DNA of 6,949 nucleotides. Source: Planctomycetota bacterium. Its GTDB lineage: Bacteria > Planctomycetota > Phycisphaerae > Phycisphaerales > UBA1924. Below, piece by piece: positions 1 through 5,596 of this stretch. Under the pieces are notes generated by a model, which was given only the letters and a program-made list of their open reading frames with translations, was not told the origin of the DNA and did no database searches. The position numbers and the translations under genes were made by a program. Where the stretch lies: assembly GCA_017303565.1 (NCBI GenBank), contig JAFLCM010000130.1, positions 1 to 6,949 on the forward strand. The letters are read 5' to 3'. The number at the start of each line of letters is the position of its first letter. Within the stretch, counting starts at the first letter, position 1.

Positions 1-1690
1 CGAGCGGCACGAGGCGCTGCCCCGCGTCGAACGAGTGCGTCTGCGTCGGGAGCCCCATGAGCACGGCGCGCAGGCCCGCGTCGCAGCCCGCGGCGCGCTC
101 CGTCGCCACGGGGACGTCGTAGGTCCCGTCGTAGCCCAGGACCGGTACGTCGAGGTCCCGCGGGAGGGCCGCGCCGCTCGTCGCGCGGGGGTCTGCGGTG
201 ATGCGCGGACGGAGCGGCGCGAGCGCGGGGTCGAGGTACGGCGGGCTGTACCAGCGCATGTCCGGGCGCTCGTCCTCGCAGTACTCCGCCCCGTAGCGGT
301 CGCAGCGGGACCAGCGGTAGCTGCGCCCGCCGCCGATGAGCACGCGGCCGTCGAGGGTGAGCAGCGCGACGTTGTGATAGCCGCGCACGTCCTCTTCGGA
401 CCACGGCGTGCCCGCGCGCACCGTCCCCGCCTCGGGGTCGATCCACAGCGGCGCGCGGGGGTCTCCCGGCGCGCGCTCGTTGGTCTTGCGCCCCGCCATC
501 AGCAGCACCTGCCCGTCGGGCATGAGCACCGCCGAGCCGTGCACCCGCGCGTGGCACGCGCCCGGCGCCACGCAGAGCGGGATCGAGCGCCACGTGCCGA
601 AGGCCGGCGAGTCCGGCCGCGGGTCGAACACGTCGAAGCGCTGGCCGATGCCGGGGCTGTCGGAGCCCGACGCGACGCCGATGCGCCCGTCCGGGAGGAG
701 CACCGACGAGGCCCCGTGGGTGCGCTCGTCGGTGGGCGCTGAAGGGTCGTTCGGGCGCTGCCAGCGCGCGTCGCGCGCGATGCGCCCGGTCCCCTCGCCC
801 GCCTCCACGCTGAGGAACGAGATGTCCCCCGCGCGGCCCAGCACGATGAGCTCGCGAGAGATCCCGCCCGCCGCGGGGTGCGACGCGGGGAGGGGCGTCG
901 GGAGGGTGAACACGTGGGGGTAGTCCTCGGGGTGCGAGGAGAGCCCCGCGCGCGGGTCCTCGCGGGGGATGTCTCGCCGCGCGCCGAGGGAGGGCACGAG
1001 CTCGCGCCACGCGTTGCGCCGCACGTCGAGGCGCTCGACCCCCGTGTGGGCGTAGTAGACCGTGTCGTAGAAGCCCGAGACGACCACCACGTCGCCGTCG
1101 GCGAGGCGCGCCGCGGTGCCGTACCAGCGCATGCCCTGGCGCGTCGGCGGCCCGACGCTGAAGCCCTGCGCGCCCTCGACGGGCATCCTCGGATCGAAGA
1201 ACGCCGTCTTCCACGTCCCGCCCTCGTAGACCCCGTTCGTGGGCGGGTGGTGCGGCTGCGCGGGCGCGCGGGTGTAGATCCCCGTGCCGCCCACATAGAA
1301 GAGCCGCCCGTCGGCGAGCCACGTGGTGCCGCCGCAGAAGAGCAGCTCGGTGTCGACGGCGTCGCCGTGGCCCCCCGCGGGGTCCGTCTGCGTGCCGTCG
1401 GGAACGCCCACCCAGCGGGTCCACGGGAGCGCGGGGCGCACCACCACCGTCGCGTCGGAGGCGGGCTCCGGCGCCGCGGTGTCCACGGTCCAGAACATGT
1501 CGTTCCCGATGAGGTCGAAGGGCGTATCGCGCTCGACGGGCACGGTGTTCTTCATCTCCCCGTGGAGCAGCGCGCGCCCGTCGGGGAGGAGGTGGGCGTG
1601 CAGGGGGGTGACGAGCCACCCCTCCGCCGGGCGCAGCGGGCGTGTGCGCGAGAGCGTCGCCTCGCGGAACGTGATGAGCGGGGACCAGCG
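1..1690 (-). other. Domain region: galactose oxidase/glyoxal oxidase-like copper radical oxidase
   Basis: The second part of the open frame is a seven-bladed kelch-type propeller followed by the galactose-oxidase-like C-terminal domain. Blade strands show repeated turns: LPDGRALLHG, LADGRLFYVGG, LADGDVVVVSG, LPDGRIGVASG, MPDGQVLLMAG and LDGRVLIGGG. The copper radical site is complete by comparison with galactose oxidase. C447 (FCGG) and Y518 (RWYGTA) would form the thioether-linked Cys-Tyr cofactor, Y766 (GYHN) would be the axial tyrosine, and H767 and H880 (TQTHSFDAGQR) the copper ligands. The segment WYSPPYLDP marks entry to the C-terminal domain. These enzymes oxidise primary alcohols or aldehydes with O2 and release H2O2; the substrate here cannot be told. 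About ten C-terminal residues are outside the window. The native N-terminus and any signal peptide have been replaced by the exonuclease sequence. Codons are visibly more GC-rich than in the genes to the right. Confidence 0.88.
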
Positions 1691-2674
1691 GTCCCGCGGC
1701 GCCGCGTCGACGCCCGCTTTCGCCTCCGCCGGCTGGCCCAGGAGCGTCCGCACCTCGTCCTGGTAGCGGTTGAAGCCCAGTTCCTTGCAGATGGGGATGA
1801 GTTTCGCGAGGTCGAACCGCCCCACCGCCGCCGACTCCAGCGGCATGTCCACGGCGACATCGTGGCGGAGCGTGATGAGGCGCTTCGACAGCGGCAGGCG
1901 GGGGATGGCCTCGCGGAGTTTCTCGCCGCGCTTGCCGGGGATCTCCGCCGCGTGGGCGATGAGGTTGTCGAGCGTGCCGTACTTCTGGATCAGTTCCGCG
2001 GCGGTCTTGGGGCCGATGCCCGGCACGCCCGGCACGTTGTCGACGGTGTCGCCCATCAGCGTGAGCATGTCGATGACCTGGTCGGGCCTGATGCCCTGCT
2101 CGGCCATGAGGTGGGCGGGGTCGATGCGGAGGTCGGTGTGGATGTCGAAGAGTTCGATGGGGGCGGAGGGGGCGGAGTGGGCGGCGATCGAGGCCTCATC
2201 GGACGCGCCCGCCGACACGGGTCGGAGACCCGTGCCACCACGGAGCAGCTGCTTCAGGTCCTTGTCCTTCGAGACGATCCGTACGGCGACCCCCGCGTCC
2301 GCCACGCGCGTGGCGAGCGTGGCGATCACGTCGTCGGCCTCGAAGCCTTCCGCGAACACCACGGGCACGCCGATCTCTTTCAGCACCGCGACGCAGCGGT
2401 CCACCTGGGGACCGAAACTCTCGGGCGCTTCGGTGCGCGTCGCCTTGTATTCGGGGTAGATCTCGCTGCGGAAGGTCTCGCGGTCGCCGGACACGTCGAT
2501 CGCCACCACCACATAGTCCGGGCGGTACTCGCGGAACAGCTTGAGCATCATGCCCACGAAACCGAAGGTGGCGTTGGTGGGCTCCTTTGTCACCGGCGAA
2601 CTCATCGGCGTCCGGATGGCGTGGAACGCCCGGAAGAACTGGGCGTGGCCGTCGATGAGGTAGAGGGTTTTCAT
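1..2674 (-). CDS. Open frame joining a PolA-type 5'-3' exonuclease to a copper radical oxidase (3' end outside window)
   Basis: One uninterrupted minus-strand frame runs from ATG at 2674-2672 to the window edge, at least 891 codons. I followed the codon phase through both halves and saw no stop or frameshift. Residues 1 to about 312 are a complete 5'-3' exonuclease domain of the DNA polymerase I N-terminal type. Residues from about 330 onward are a galactose-oxidase-like beta-propeller plus C-terminal domain. The 3'-5' exonuclease and polymerase domains expected after the first part of a PolA are absent. No good Shine-Dalgarno precedes the ATG, but the N-terminus MKTLYLIDGH fits the family start. 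A cytoplasmic nuclease fused without a signal peptide or membrane segment to an enzyme class that is usually secreted makes little biological sense, so a chimeric join is more likely than a real protein. I am sure of the frame as written, and unsure that the product exists. Confidence 0.85.
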   Translation of the reverse strand, partial: MKTLYLIDGHAQFFRAFHAIRTPMSSPVTKEPTNATFGFVGMMLKLFREYRPDYVVVAIDVSGDRETFRSEIYPEYKATRTEAPESFGPQVDRCVAVLKEIGVPVVFAEGFEADDVIATLATRVADAGVAVRIVSKDKDLKQLLRGGTGLRPVSAGASDEASIAAHSAPSAPIELFDIHTDLRIDPAHLMAEQGIRPDQVIDMLTLMGDTVDNVPGVPGIGPKTAAELIQKYGTLDNLIAHAAEIPGKRGEKLREAIPRLPLSKRLITLRHDVAVDMPLESAAVGRFDLAKLIPICKELGFNRYQDEVRTLLGQPAEAKAGVDAAPRDRWSPLITFREATLSRTRPLRPAEGWLVTPLHAHLLPDGRALLHGEMKNTVPVERDTPFDLIGNDMFWTVDTAAPEPASDATVVVRPALPWTRWVGVPDGTQTDPAGGHGDAVDTELLFCGGTTWLADGRLFYVGGTGIYTRAPAQPHHPPTNGVYEGGTWKTAFFDPRMPVEGAQGFSVGPPTRQGMRWYGTAARLADGDVVVVSGFYDTVYYAHTGVERLDVRRNAWRELVPSLGARRDIPREDPRAGLSSHPEDYPHVFTLPTPLPASHPAAGGISRELIVLGRAGDISFLSVEAGEGTGRIARDARWQRPNDPSAPTDERTHGASSVLLPDGRIGVASGSDSPGIGQRFDVFDPRPDSPAFGTWRSIPLCVAPGACHARVHGSAVLMPDGQVLLMAGRKTNERAPGDPRAPLWIDPEAGTVRAGTPWSEEDVRGYHNVALLTLDGRVLIGGGRSYRWSRCDRYGAEYCEDERPDMRWYSPPYLDPALAPLRPRITADPRATSGAALPRDLDVPVLGYDGTYDVPVATERAAGCDAGLRAVLMGLPTQTHSFDAGQRLVPL
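1687..1735 (-). other. Junction between exonuclease and oxidase segments
   Basis: Exonuclease-like sequence is recognisable up to about residue 313 (VRTLLG). Oxidase-like sequence is recognisable by WLVTPLHAHLLPDG (about residue 351 on) and perhaps as early as DRWSPL (about 328). The residues between are a nondescript A/P/G-rich stretch in GC-rich DNA with a CGCGTCGACGC core, where a short shared word could have guided a misjoin. The frame is kept across it. I cannot place the exact breakpoint by eye. Confidence 0.6.
2159..2190. repeat. Short G-rich tandem repeat in the exonuclease insertion
   Basis: Directly beside the palindrome, the plus strand repeats GGGGGCGGA-like units of about 9 bases, degenerating into GTGGGCGGCGA. 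It encodes the AAHSAPSAP part of the extra loop (residues about 164-172). Together with the palindrome this explains nearly all of the 28 inserted residues, which suggests the insertion grew from repeat DNA. Confidence 0.5.
2216..2234. repeat. Palindromic repeat inside the exonuclease coding sequence
   Basis: Arms CACGGGT (2216-2222) and ACCCGTG (2228-2234) are perfect inverted copies around a 5-base centre CGGAG. Read on the minus strand it begins with GGTGGCACGGGTCTCCG. From memory, close variants of this palindrome are common, usually between genes, in planctomycete genomes; a genome-wide search is needed to confirm it. Here it encodes GGTGLRPV at about residues 146-153 of the exonuclease, within an extra loop that other PolA proteins lack. 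Confidence 0.75.
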
Positions 2675-2676
2675 GA

Positions 2677-2716
2677 AGTGGCTGAGTGGACGAGTGGTCA
2701 AGCGGCTCAGAGCGGG
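2677..2716. repeat. Period-8 degenerate tandem array before the exonuclease start
   Basis: In the 72-base gap between the GlmU-like stop and the exonuclease ATG, the plus strand reads AGTGGCTG, AGTGGACG, AGTGGTCA, AGCGGCTC, then a decayed AGAGCGGG. The first five positions are nearly constant and the last three vary. The array reaches to within 2 bases of the ATG, so the minus-strand leader (CCACTCAGCCACTTC) has no recognisable Shine-Dalgarno. No terminator is visible in the gap, which leaves co-transcription with the GlmU-like gene possible. Confidence 0.6.
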
Positions 2717-2746
2717 GCCGCGCCGAATGCTCCGCGACGCGTCCTT

Positions 2747-3982
2747 TTATCTGATGGTTGGCTGCGTCAGTCGCTCCATCGCCTTCACGTACGCCTCGCT
2801 CGGCACGATCTTCCGCCGGGCCATCACGGTCTTCGCCACTTCGAGGAACTTGCTGAAGCGGTACGGCTGCGTGCGCTCGTCCGTCAGCCACGAGAACGCC
2901 GGAACGCTCGACGCCGGGGCCGCCGTCGTCGCCACCATGCACCCGGTGCCGAAGACGCTGCCGGTCATGATCCGCGTGCAGATCGCGAACTTGGTGTGGT
3001 CGCCGACGATGCAGCCGAGGTACTGCAAACCCGTGCGCTCACGGCTGGCACCCGGCACCGGGACCGTCGCCGTCACCTCGCCGTAGGTGTTGAGCAGGTT
3101 GGAGTTCGTCGTTCCCGCGCCGAAGTTGGCCCACTCGCCCACCCACGAGTCGCCCAGGTGCCCGTCGTGGCCCTTGTTGGCGTAGCCCTGGAAGATCGTG
3201 CCGCCGACCTCGCCGGTGACCTTGCAGACGGGTCCGATCGCGGTGTGCGCCTTGATGAGGCCGCGCTCGAGGACGCTCGAACCTCTCCCTAGATATGCCG
3301 GCCCCACGATGATCGAACCCGGGCGCACCGTCGCGTTCTCATCGATGACGATCGGCCCGCCCTCGGCGTCGAGCACCACGCCCGGCGAGACCTTGGCGCT
3401 CGCGTGCACGAACACCGCGGCGCTGCTCACGCAGACGACGCCCGCACCGGGTACTGCGCCGGTCCCCGGCGGGCCCCATGATCGAGCGATGTCCTTCAAG
3501 TCGAGGTCAAGGCACCCGTCGCGCCAGCGGATCACGTCCCACGCGCGGCGGAGCACCGGTAGTCCCTCGACGCGCTTCTCCTTGAAGCCGGCCGAGGAGC
3601 CGGTCATCACGGCGCTCACCGCCACGGCGTCGTCACCCTCTCGGGCCTTGGCAGCGACGACTCGACCGCCCCCCGCCGCGTCCACGAGCGCCTCGCCCGG
3701 GGCGAGCGCGCTGACTTCTGCCAAGGGCATGACCAGCCGCCCGCTCACCGCGACGCAGCCCTTCATCGCCGCGGCGTCGTTGACGGACAATGTGCCGACC
3801 TGCTCGCGGGTGAGCGCCGCCCGGGATTCGTCGATGCACACGCAGGCGACGGTGAACCCTTGCGCCGACGCCCAACGCTCCAGCGTCGTCCGCGCCCCGG
3901 TCCGGACCAGGAACGAGGCCCGAAGGTCCGTGAGCGGTGTCAGCCGCCCCGCTTCATCATCGCACAAGACCACTCGCGTCAT
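2747..3982 (-). CDS. Alternative GlmU-like sugar nucleotidyltransferase/acetyltransferase (TIGR03991-type)
   Basis: This 411-residue protein resembles the alternative bacterial GlmU family, proposed to make UDP-N-acetylglucosamine by acting as glucosamine-1-phosphate acetyltransferase and uridylyltransferase. The N-terminal part (1 to about 170) opens with VVLCDDEAGRLTPLTDLRA, the short divergent nucleotidyltransferase domain of this family, and contains AWDVIRWRDGCLDLDLKDI (about 147-165). It lacks the GGxGTR-type loop of classical GlmU, as is normal for the family. Residues about 185-355 form a left-handed beta-helix of hexapeptide repeats, with the highly conserved patch NKGHDGHLGDSWVGEWANFG (269-288) followed by AGTTNSNL and NTYGEV. 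The C-terminal 50 residues are helical. Stop is TAA. The start at 3982 gives the family N-terminus; no strong Shine-Dalgarno precedes it, but TAGACT ends 5 bases before the ATG and could be a -10 box for a leaderless message. The exact substrate is inferred, not shown. Confidence 0.88.
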   Translation of the reverse strand: MTRVVLCDDEAGRLTPLTDLRASFLVRTGARTTLERWASAQGFTVACVCIDESRAALTREQVGTLSVNDAAAMKGCVAVSGRLVMPLAEVSALAPGEALVDAAGGGRVVAAKAREGDDAVAVSAVMTGSSAGFKEKRVEGLPVLRRAWDVIRWRDGCLDLDLKDIARSWGPPGTGAVPGAGVVCVSSAAVFVHASAKVSPGVVLDAEGGPIVIDENATVRPGSIIVGPAYLGRGSSVLERGLIKAHTAIGPVCKVTGEVGGTIFQGYANKGHDGHLGDSWVGEWANFGAGTTNSNLLNTYGEVTATVPVPGASRERTGLQYLGCIVGDHTKFAICTRIMTGSVFGTGCMVATTAAPASSVPAFSWLTDERTQPYRFSKFLEVAKTVMARRKIVPSEAYVKAMERLTQPTIR

Positions 3983-4002
3983 GGCGAGAGTCTACCGGGC
4001 GG

Positions 4003-4030
4003 GATGCGCCGTGCGCGATGCGCGGTGCGC
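4003..4030. repeat. Period-7 TGCGC array, plus orientation
   Basis: Four adjoining heptamers read GATGCGC, CGTGCGC, GATGCGC, GGTGCGC. Five of seven positions (TGCGC) are invariant. The array sits 20 bases upstream of the GlmU-like ATG, in the position where its promoter would be. It is matched by an inverted array at 4116-4157 and a direct copy at 5477-5511. Confidence 0.8.
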
Positions 4031-4060
4031 AAACCCTGAGACTCGGATTCCCCGACCAGC

Positions 4061-4109
4061 CTTCCCATTGGCCCTTTGCCATGTGCCGTTTCCCCGACCC
4101 TTCGCCTCC
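4061..4109. repeat. Period-7 C-rich array (TTCCCA-like)
   Basis: Heptamer-phased units are CTTCCCA, TTGGCCC, TTTGCCA, TGTGCCG, TTTCCCC, GACCCTT and CGCCTCC. They share a C-rich second half but are much more diverged than the TGCGC units. The block resembles 5541-5596 in composition and phasing. It lies between the two oppositely facing TGCGC arrays. The degenerate units make this call weaker. Confidence 0.45.
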
Positions 4110-4115
4110 CCGCCG

Positions 4116-4157
4116 GCGCACGGCGCAGAGCGCACCGCGCACGGCGTACCGCGCCGG
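4116..4157. repeat. Period-7 TGCGC array, inverted orientation
   Basis: The plus strand reads GCGCACG, GCGCAGA, GCGCACC, GCGCACG, GCGTACC, GCGCCGG. This is the reverse complement of the TGCGCNN units at 4003-4030. The array ends 3 bases before the TAG stop of the zincin gene (4161-4163), so it lies just downstream of that gene. Paired with 4003-4030 it could form a long imperfect stem around about 85 bases. Confidence 0.75.
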
Positions 4158-4160
4158 GCT

Positions 4161-4598
4161 CTACCCGTACCCCAGCGCCTCCAGATCTTCCTCCGTCAGC
4201 CCGAAGTGGTGACCCATCTCGTGCAGGAGCGTGATCCAGATCTCCTCGTAGACGGCATCGTCCACGTCGTCGTCGGTCTCTCCCTCGCCCGCGTTCCAGC
4301 CGCCCGCCGTGTTGATGATCCCCTCGCGGAACAGGCGGATGTCCGTCGGCATGACGCCCGAGTGACCCACGCTCCGCTCGGTCAGCGGTACGCCGGTGTG
4401 CAGGCCGCAGATCTCCCCCGCGAACTCGGGCGTCCACGACTCGCCCCACTCCTTGGCCAGCGACTTCGCCAGCGCCGGCTCCGGGCGGTCGTCGACGATC
4501 AGCGGCACCTCGTCAAGCAGATGGCGCAGCGCCTCCGGCAGGGTCTCCATCGCCTCCGCCAGCAGCCCGTCGAAGCGCTCACGCTCTCGGTGGTTCAT
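4161..4598 (-). CDS. Small zincin-type metallopeptidase (PF06262-like)
   Basis: This 145-residue protein matches the minimal zincin family of short cytoplasmic proteins of uncertain substrate. The diagnostic block near the C-terminus is LLHEMGHHFGLTEEDLEAL (124-142). H126, E127 and H130 form the HExxH zinc site, and an acidic residue just downstream (around D138) is the likely third ligand. Upstream, the helical segment FDGLLAEAMETLPEALRHLL (9-28) and the strand VPLIVDD fit the family. An acidic loop, GEGETDDDVDD (104-114), precedes the catalytic helix. I chose ATG 4598 with a GGGG run a few bases upstream. The longer reading from ATG 4646 adds 16 residues encoded partly by a 7-base tandem repeat and fits the family poorly. 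No signal peptide. Stop TAG. Confidence 0.88.
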   Translation of the reverse strand: MNHRERERFDGLLAEAMETLPEALRHLLDEVPLIVDDRPEPALAKSLAKEWGESWTPEFAGEICGLHTGVPLTERSVGHSGVMPTDIRLFREGIINTAGGWNAGEGETDDDVDDAVYEEIWITLLHEMGHHFGLTEEDLEALGYG

Positions 4599-4632
4599 CG
4601 GCCCCAAGCGTAGCCGCCGGGTTCTGACCGGC

Positions 4633-4667
4633 GACACATCCGACATCCGCCATTCTGAATCCGCTCA
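4633..4667. repeat. Period-7 repeat between the SRAP and zincin genes
   Basis: Plus-strand heptamers GACACAT, CCGACAT, CCGCCAT, TCTGAAT, CCGCTCA span the end of the SRAP gene and the spacer. On the minus strand the CAT endings become ATG triplets at 7-base spacing (for example 4653 and 4646). This creates spurious start codons upstream of the real zincin start. Only the middle units are clearly similar. Confidence 0.45.
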
Positions 4668-5462
4668 ACCCCACAGCGTCGGCCCCTCGGGCTTCTTTTC
4701 GCGCCCGCGCACCGCGCTCGGCGGCTCCAGCAACTCCGCCCCCTCGTTCTTCACGCTGTTCACCAGCGTCCCGACCTCGCGCAGTTCCAGCGTGCCGTCG
4801 GGCGCGGGTGTCAGAAGTCCCTCGACCTGCTCGCCCTTCAGCCCCGCGTCAAGCCAGCGGTCCACCGCGCCGGCGTCGCCCGCGTTCAGGATCACCGGCA
4901 TGCGGTCGTGCACCGTCGCCATGGCGTCGTTGGGGGCGCAGGTCAGGATGGCGAACGTCTCCGCGCCCGGCTCTGCTCCCGGCTCCCACAGCCCAGCGAG
5001 CAACATCGGGCCGCCGCCGGCGAGCGTGATGTAGAGCGGGACCTTGCGCGTGGTCTCACCCTTGCCCCCGGGTCCCCCGCCGTCCGCCCGTGGAGCTTTC
5101 ACCGTCCGCCACTCGTAGAACCCGCTCACGGGCACGACGCAGCGGCGTTTCTCGAAGGCGGACCGAAAGGTCGGCTTGGTTCGGGCCGTCTCTGACCGCG
5201 CGTTGATGAGGCCTTCGGCGGCTTTCGAGGCAGCGGCCCCGGCGGCCGCCTTCATCGCCCAGCCCGGCACCAGCCCCCACCGCATCATGGCCGCACGCCG
5301 TGGCGCCGGAGCGCCCGCGGCCGGGTCTTGAACCACCACCGGCGCGGTTTGGCGCGGCGCGACGTTGTAGCGCTGCTGCAACTCTACCGGCGGCCACGTC
5401 GTCAGACGCATCAGGTCGTGAAGTTCCCGCCAGGTGAAGAGATGTGTGAATCGGCCGCACAT
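4665..5462 (-). CDS. SRAP domain protein (YedK/HMCES family abasic-site shield)
   Basis: This 265-residue protein belongs to the SOS-response-associated peptidase family. Its members covalently trap abasic sites in single-stranded DNA through the cysteine exposed after Met removal, and can cleave their own N-terminal methionine. It begins MCGRF with the invariant C2. Other signature residues are RYNVAPRQ (31-38), MMRWGLVPGW (59-68), N87 in NARSE, E117 in GFYEW, and H185 in TVHDRMPV. NSVKNEG (235-241) is the usual C-terminal motif. Compared with compact members there is an Ala-rich addition (71-82) and a Gly-rich loop (about 124-138, ADGGGPGGKG) after GFYEW. A very strong Shine-Dalgarno sits just upstream. 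The start is fixed by the need for Cys at position 2. Stop TGA. It acts in DNA damage tolerance, in the same orientation as the 5'-3' exonuclease downstream. Confidence 0.95.
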   Translation of the reverse strand: MCGRFTHLFTWRELHDLMRLTTWPPVELQQRYNVAPRQTAPVVVQDPAAGAPAPRRAAMMRWGLVPGWAMKAAAGAAASKAAEGLINARSETARTKPTFRSAFEKRRCVVPVSGFYEWRTVKAPRADGGGPGGKGETTRKVPLYITLAGGGPMLLAGLWEPGAEPGAETFAILTCAPNDAMATVHDRMPVILNAGDAGAVDRWLDAGLKGEQVEGLLTPAPDGTLELREVGTLVNSVKNEGAELLEPPSAVRGREKKPEGPTLWG

Positions 5463-5466
5463 GCGA

Positions 5467-5476
5467 GATCACCCCT
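5467..5476 (-). promoter_or_regulatory. Strong Shine-Dalgarno for the SRAP gene
   Basis: The minus strand reads AGGGGTGATC, then 4 bases, then ATG. It matches the complement of the 16S rRNA 3' end (AGGAGGTGATC) with only one base missing. It is the best ribosome-binding site in the window and fixes the start at 5462. Confidence 0.75.
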
Positions 5477-5511
5477 GATGCGCGGTGCGCCATGCGCTGT
5501 GCGCGATGCGC
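5477..5511. repeat. Period-7 TGCGC array upstream of the SRAP gene
   Basis: Five adjoining heptamers read GATGCGC, GGTGCGC, CATGCGC, TGTGCGC, GATGCGC, with TGCGC invariant. The array abuts the Shine-Dalgarno of the SRAP gene and has the same orientation and unit as 4003-4030, which also lies just upstream of a gene start. Confidence 0.82.
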
Positions 5512-5540
5512 CCGCAGAACGACCGACCGCGCCCTGCTCC

Positions 5541-5596
5541 ATTCCAACTGCCCACTTCCCAGTGCCTGAGCCCCACACCTTCATCCCCCAACCTTC
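5541..5596. repeat. Period-7 C-rich array between phosphoesterase and SRAP genes
   Basis: Plus-strand units are ATTCCAA, CTGCCCA, CTTCCCA, GTGCCTG, AGCCCCA, CACCTTC, ATCCCCC and AACCTTC. The minus-strand equivalent is GGGAAGTGGGCAGTTGGAA. The phasing runs into the last codons of the phosphoesterase (stop 5581-5583). Unit and setting parallel 4061-4109, next to the TGCGC array in both spacers. Confidence 0.5.

Larger units (their letters stand above)
1736..2674 (-). other. polA: Domain region: PolA-type 5'-3' exonuclease (FEN/PIN fold), the N-terminal part of the open frame
   Basis: This region matches the 5'-3' exonuclease domain that removes RNA primers and flaps during lagging-strand maturation and excision repair. 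Metal-binding carboxylates are at the expected places: D8 in LIDGH, D60 in AIDVSGDRETFR, E112/D114/D115 in FEADD, D137/D139 in SKDKD, and D209/D212 in MGDTVDNVPG. The last is followed by the helix-hairpin-helix segment PGVPGIGPKTA (about 215-225) that grips DNA. The basic ladder residues R80 and K77 in YKATR are also present. The domain ends near LGFNRYQDEVRTLLG (about 299-313), which is where a PolA would pass through a linker into its 3'-5' exonuclease domain. One oddity is an extra stretch of about 28 residues (145-172) between SKDKDLKQLL and IELFD, encoded by a palindromic repeat and a short tandem repeat. The gene was probably polA in its source genome, although stand-alone exonuclease proteins also exist. 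Confidence 0.93.

Noticed and set aside
1..2674. A genuine nuclease-oxidase anti-phage or toxin system
   Set aside because: It is tempting as a novel architecture, but the compositional break, the missing polymerase half, the lack of any signal peptide and a second broken gene at the other end fit a chimeric join better. I kept it as a finding, not as a functional call.
878..3292. Very long plus-strand open frame (about 800 codons)
   Set aside because: It lies opposite the exonuclease/oxidase frame and its translation is an Arg/Val/His-rich, low-complexity string without motifs. It is a GC-rich antisense artefact; the minus strand shows real domains and catalytic residues.
3198..4613. Plus-strand open frame opposite the GlmU-like and zincin genes
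   Set aside because: It crosses two genes and a repeat-filled spacer, has no recognisable domain, and is Ser/Pro/Arg-rich as expected of antisense GC-rich sequence.
4003..5511. CRISPR array
   Set aside because: Units are 7 bases, directly adjoining and without spacers of constant length, and no cas gene is present.
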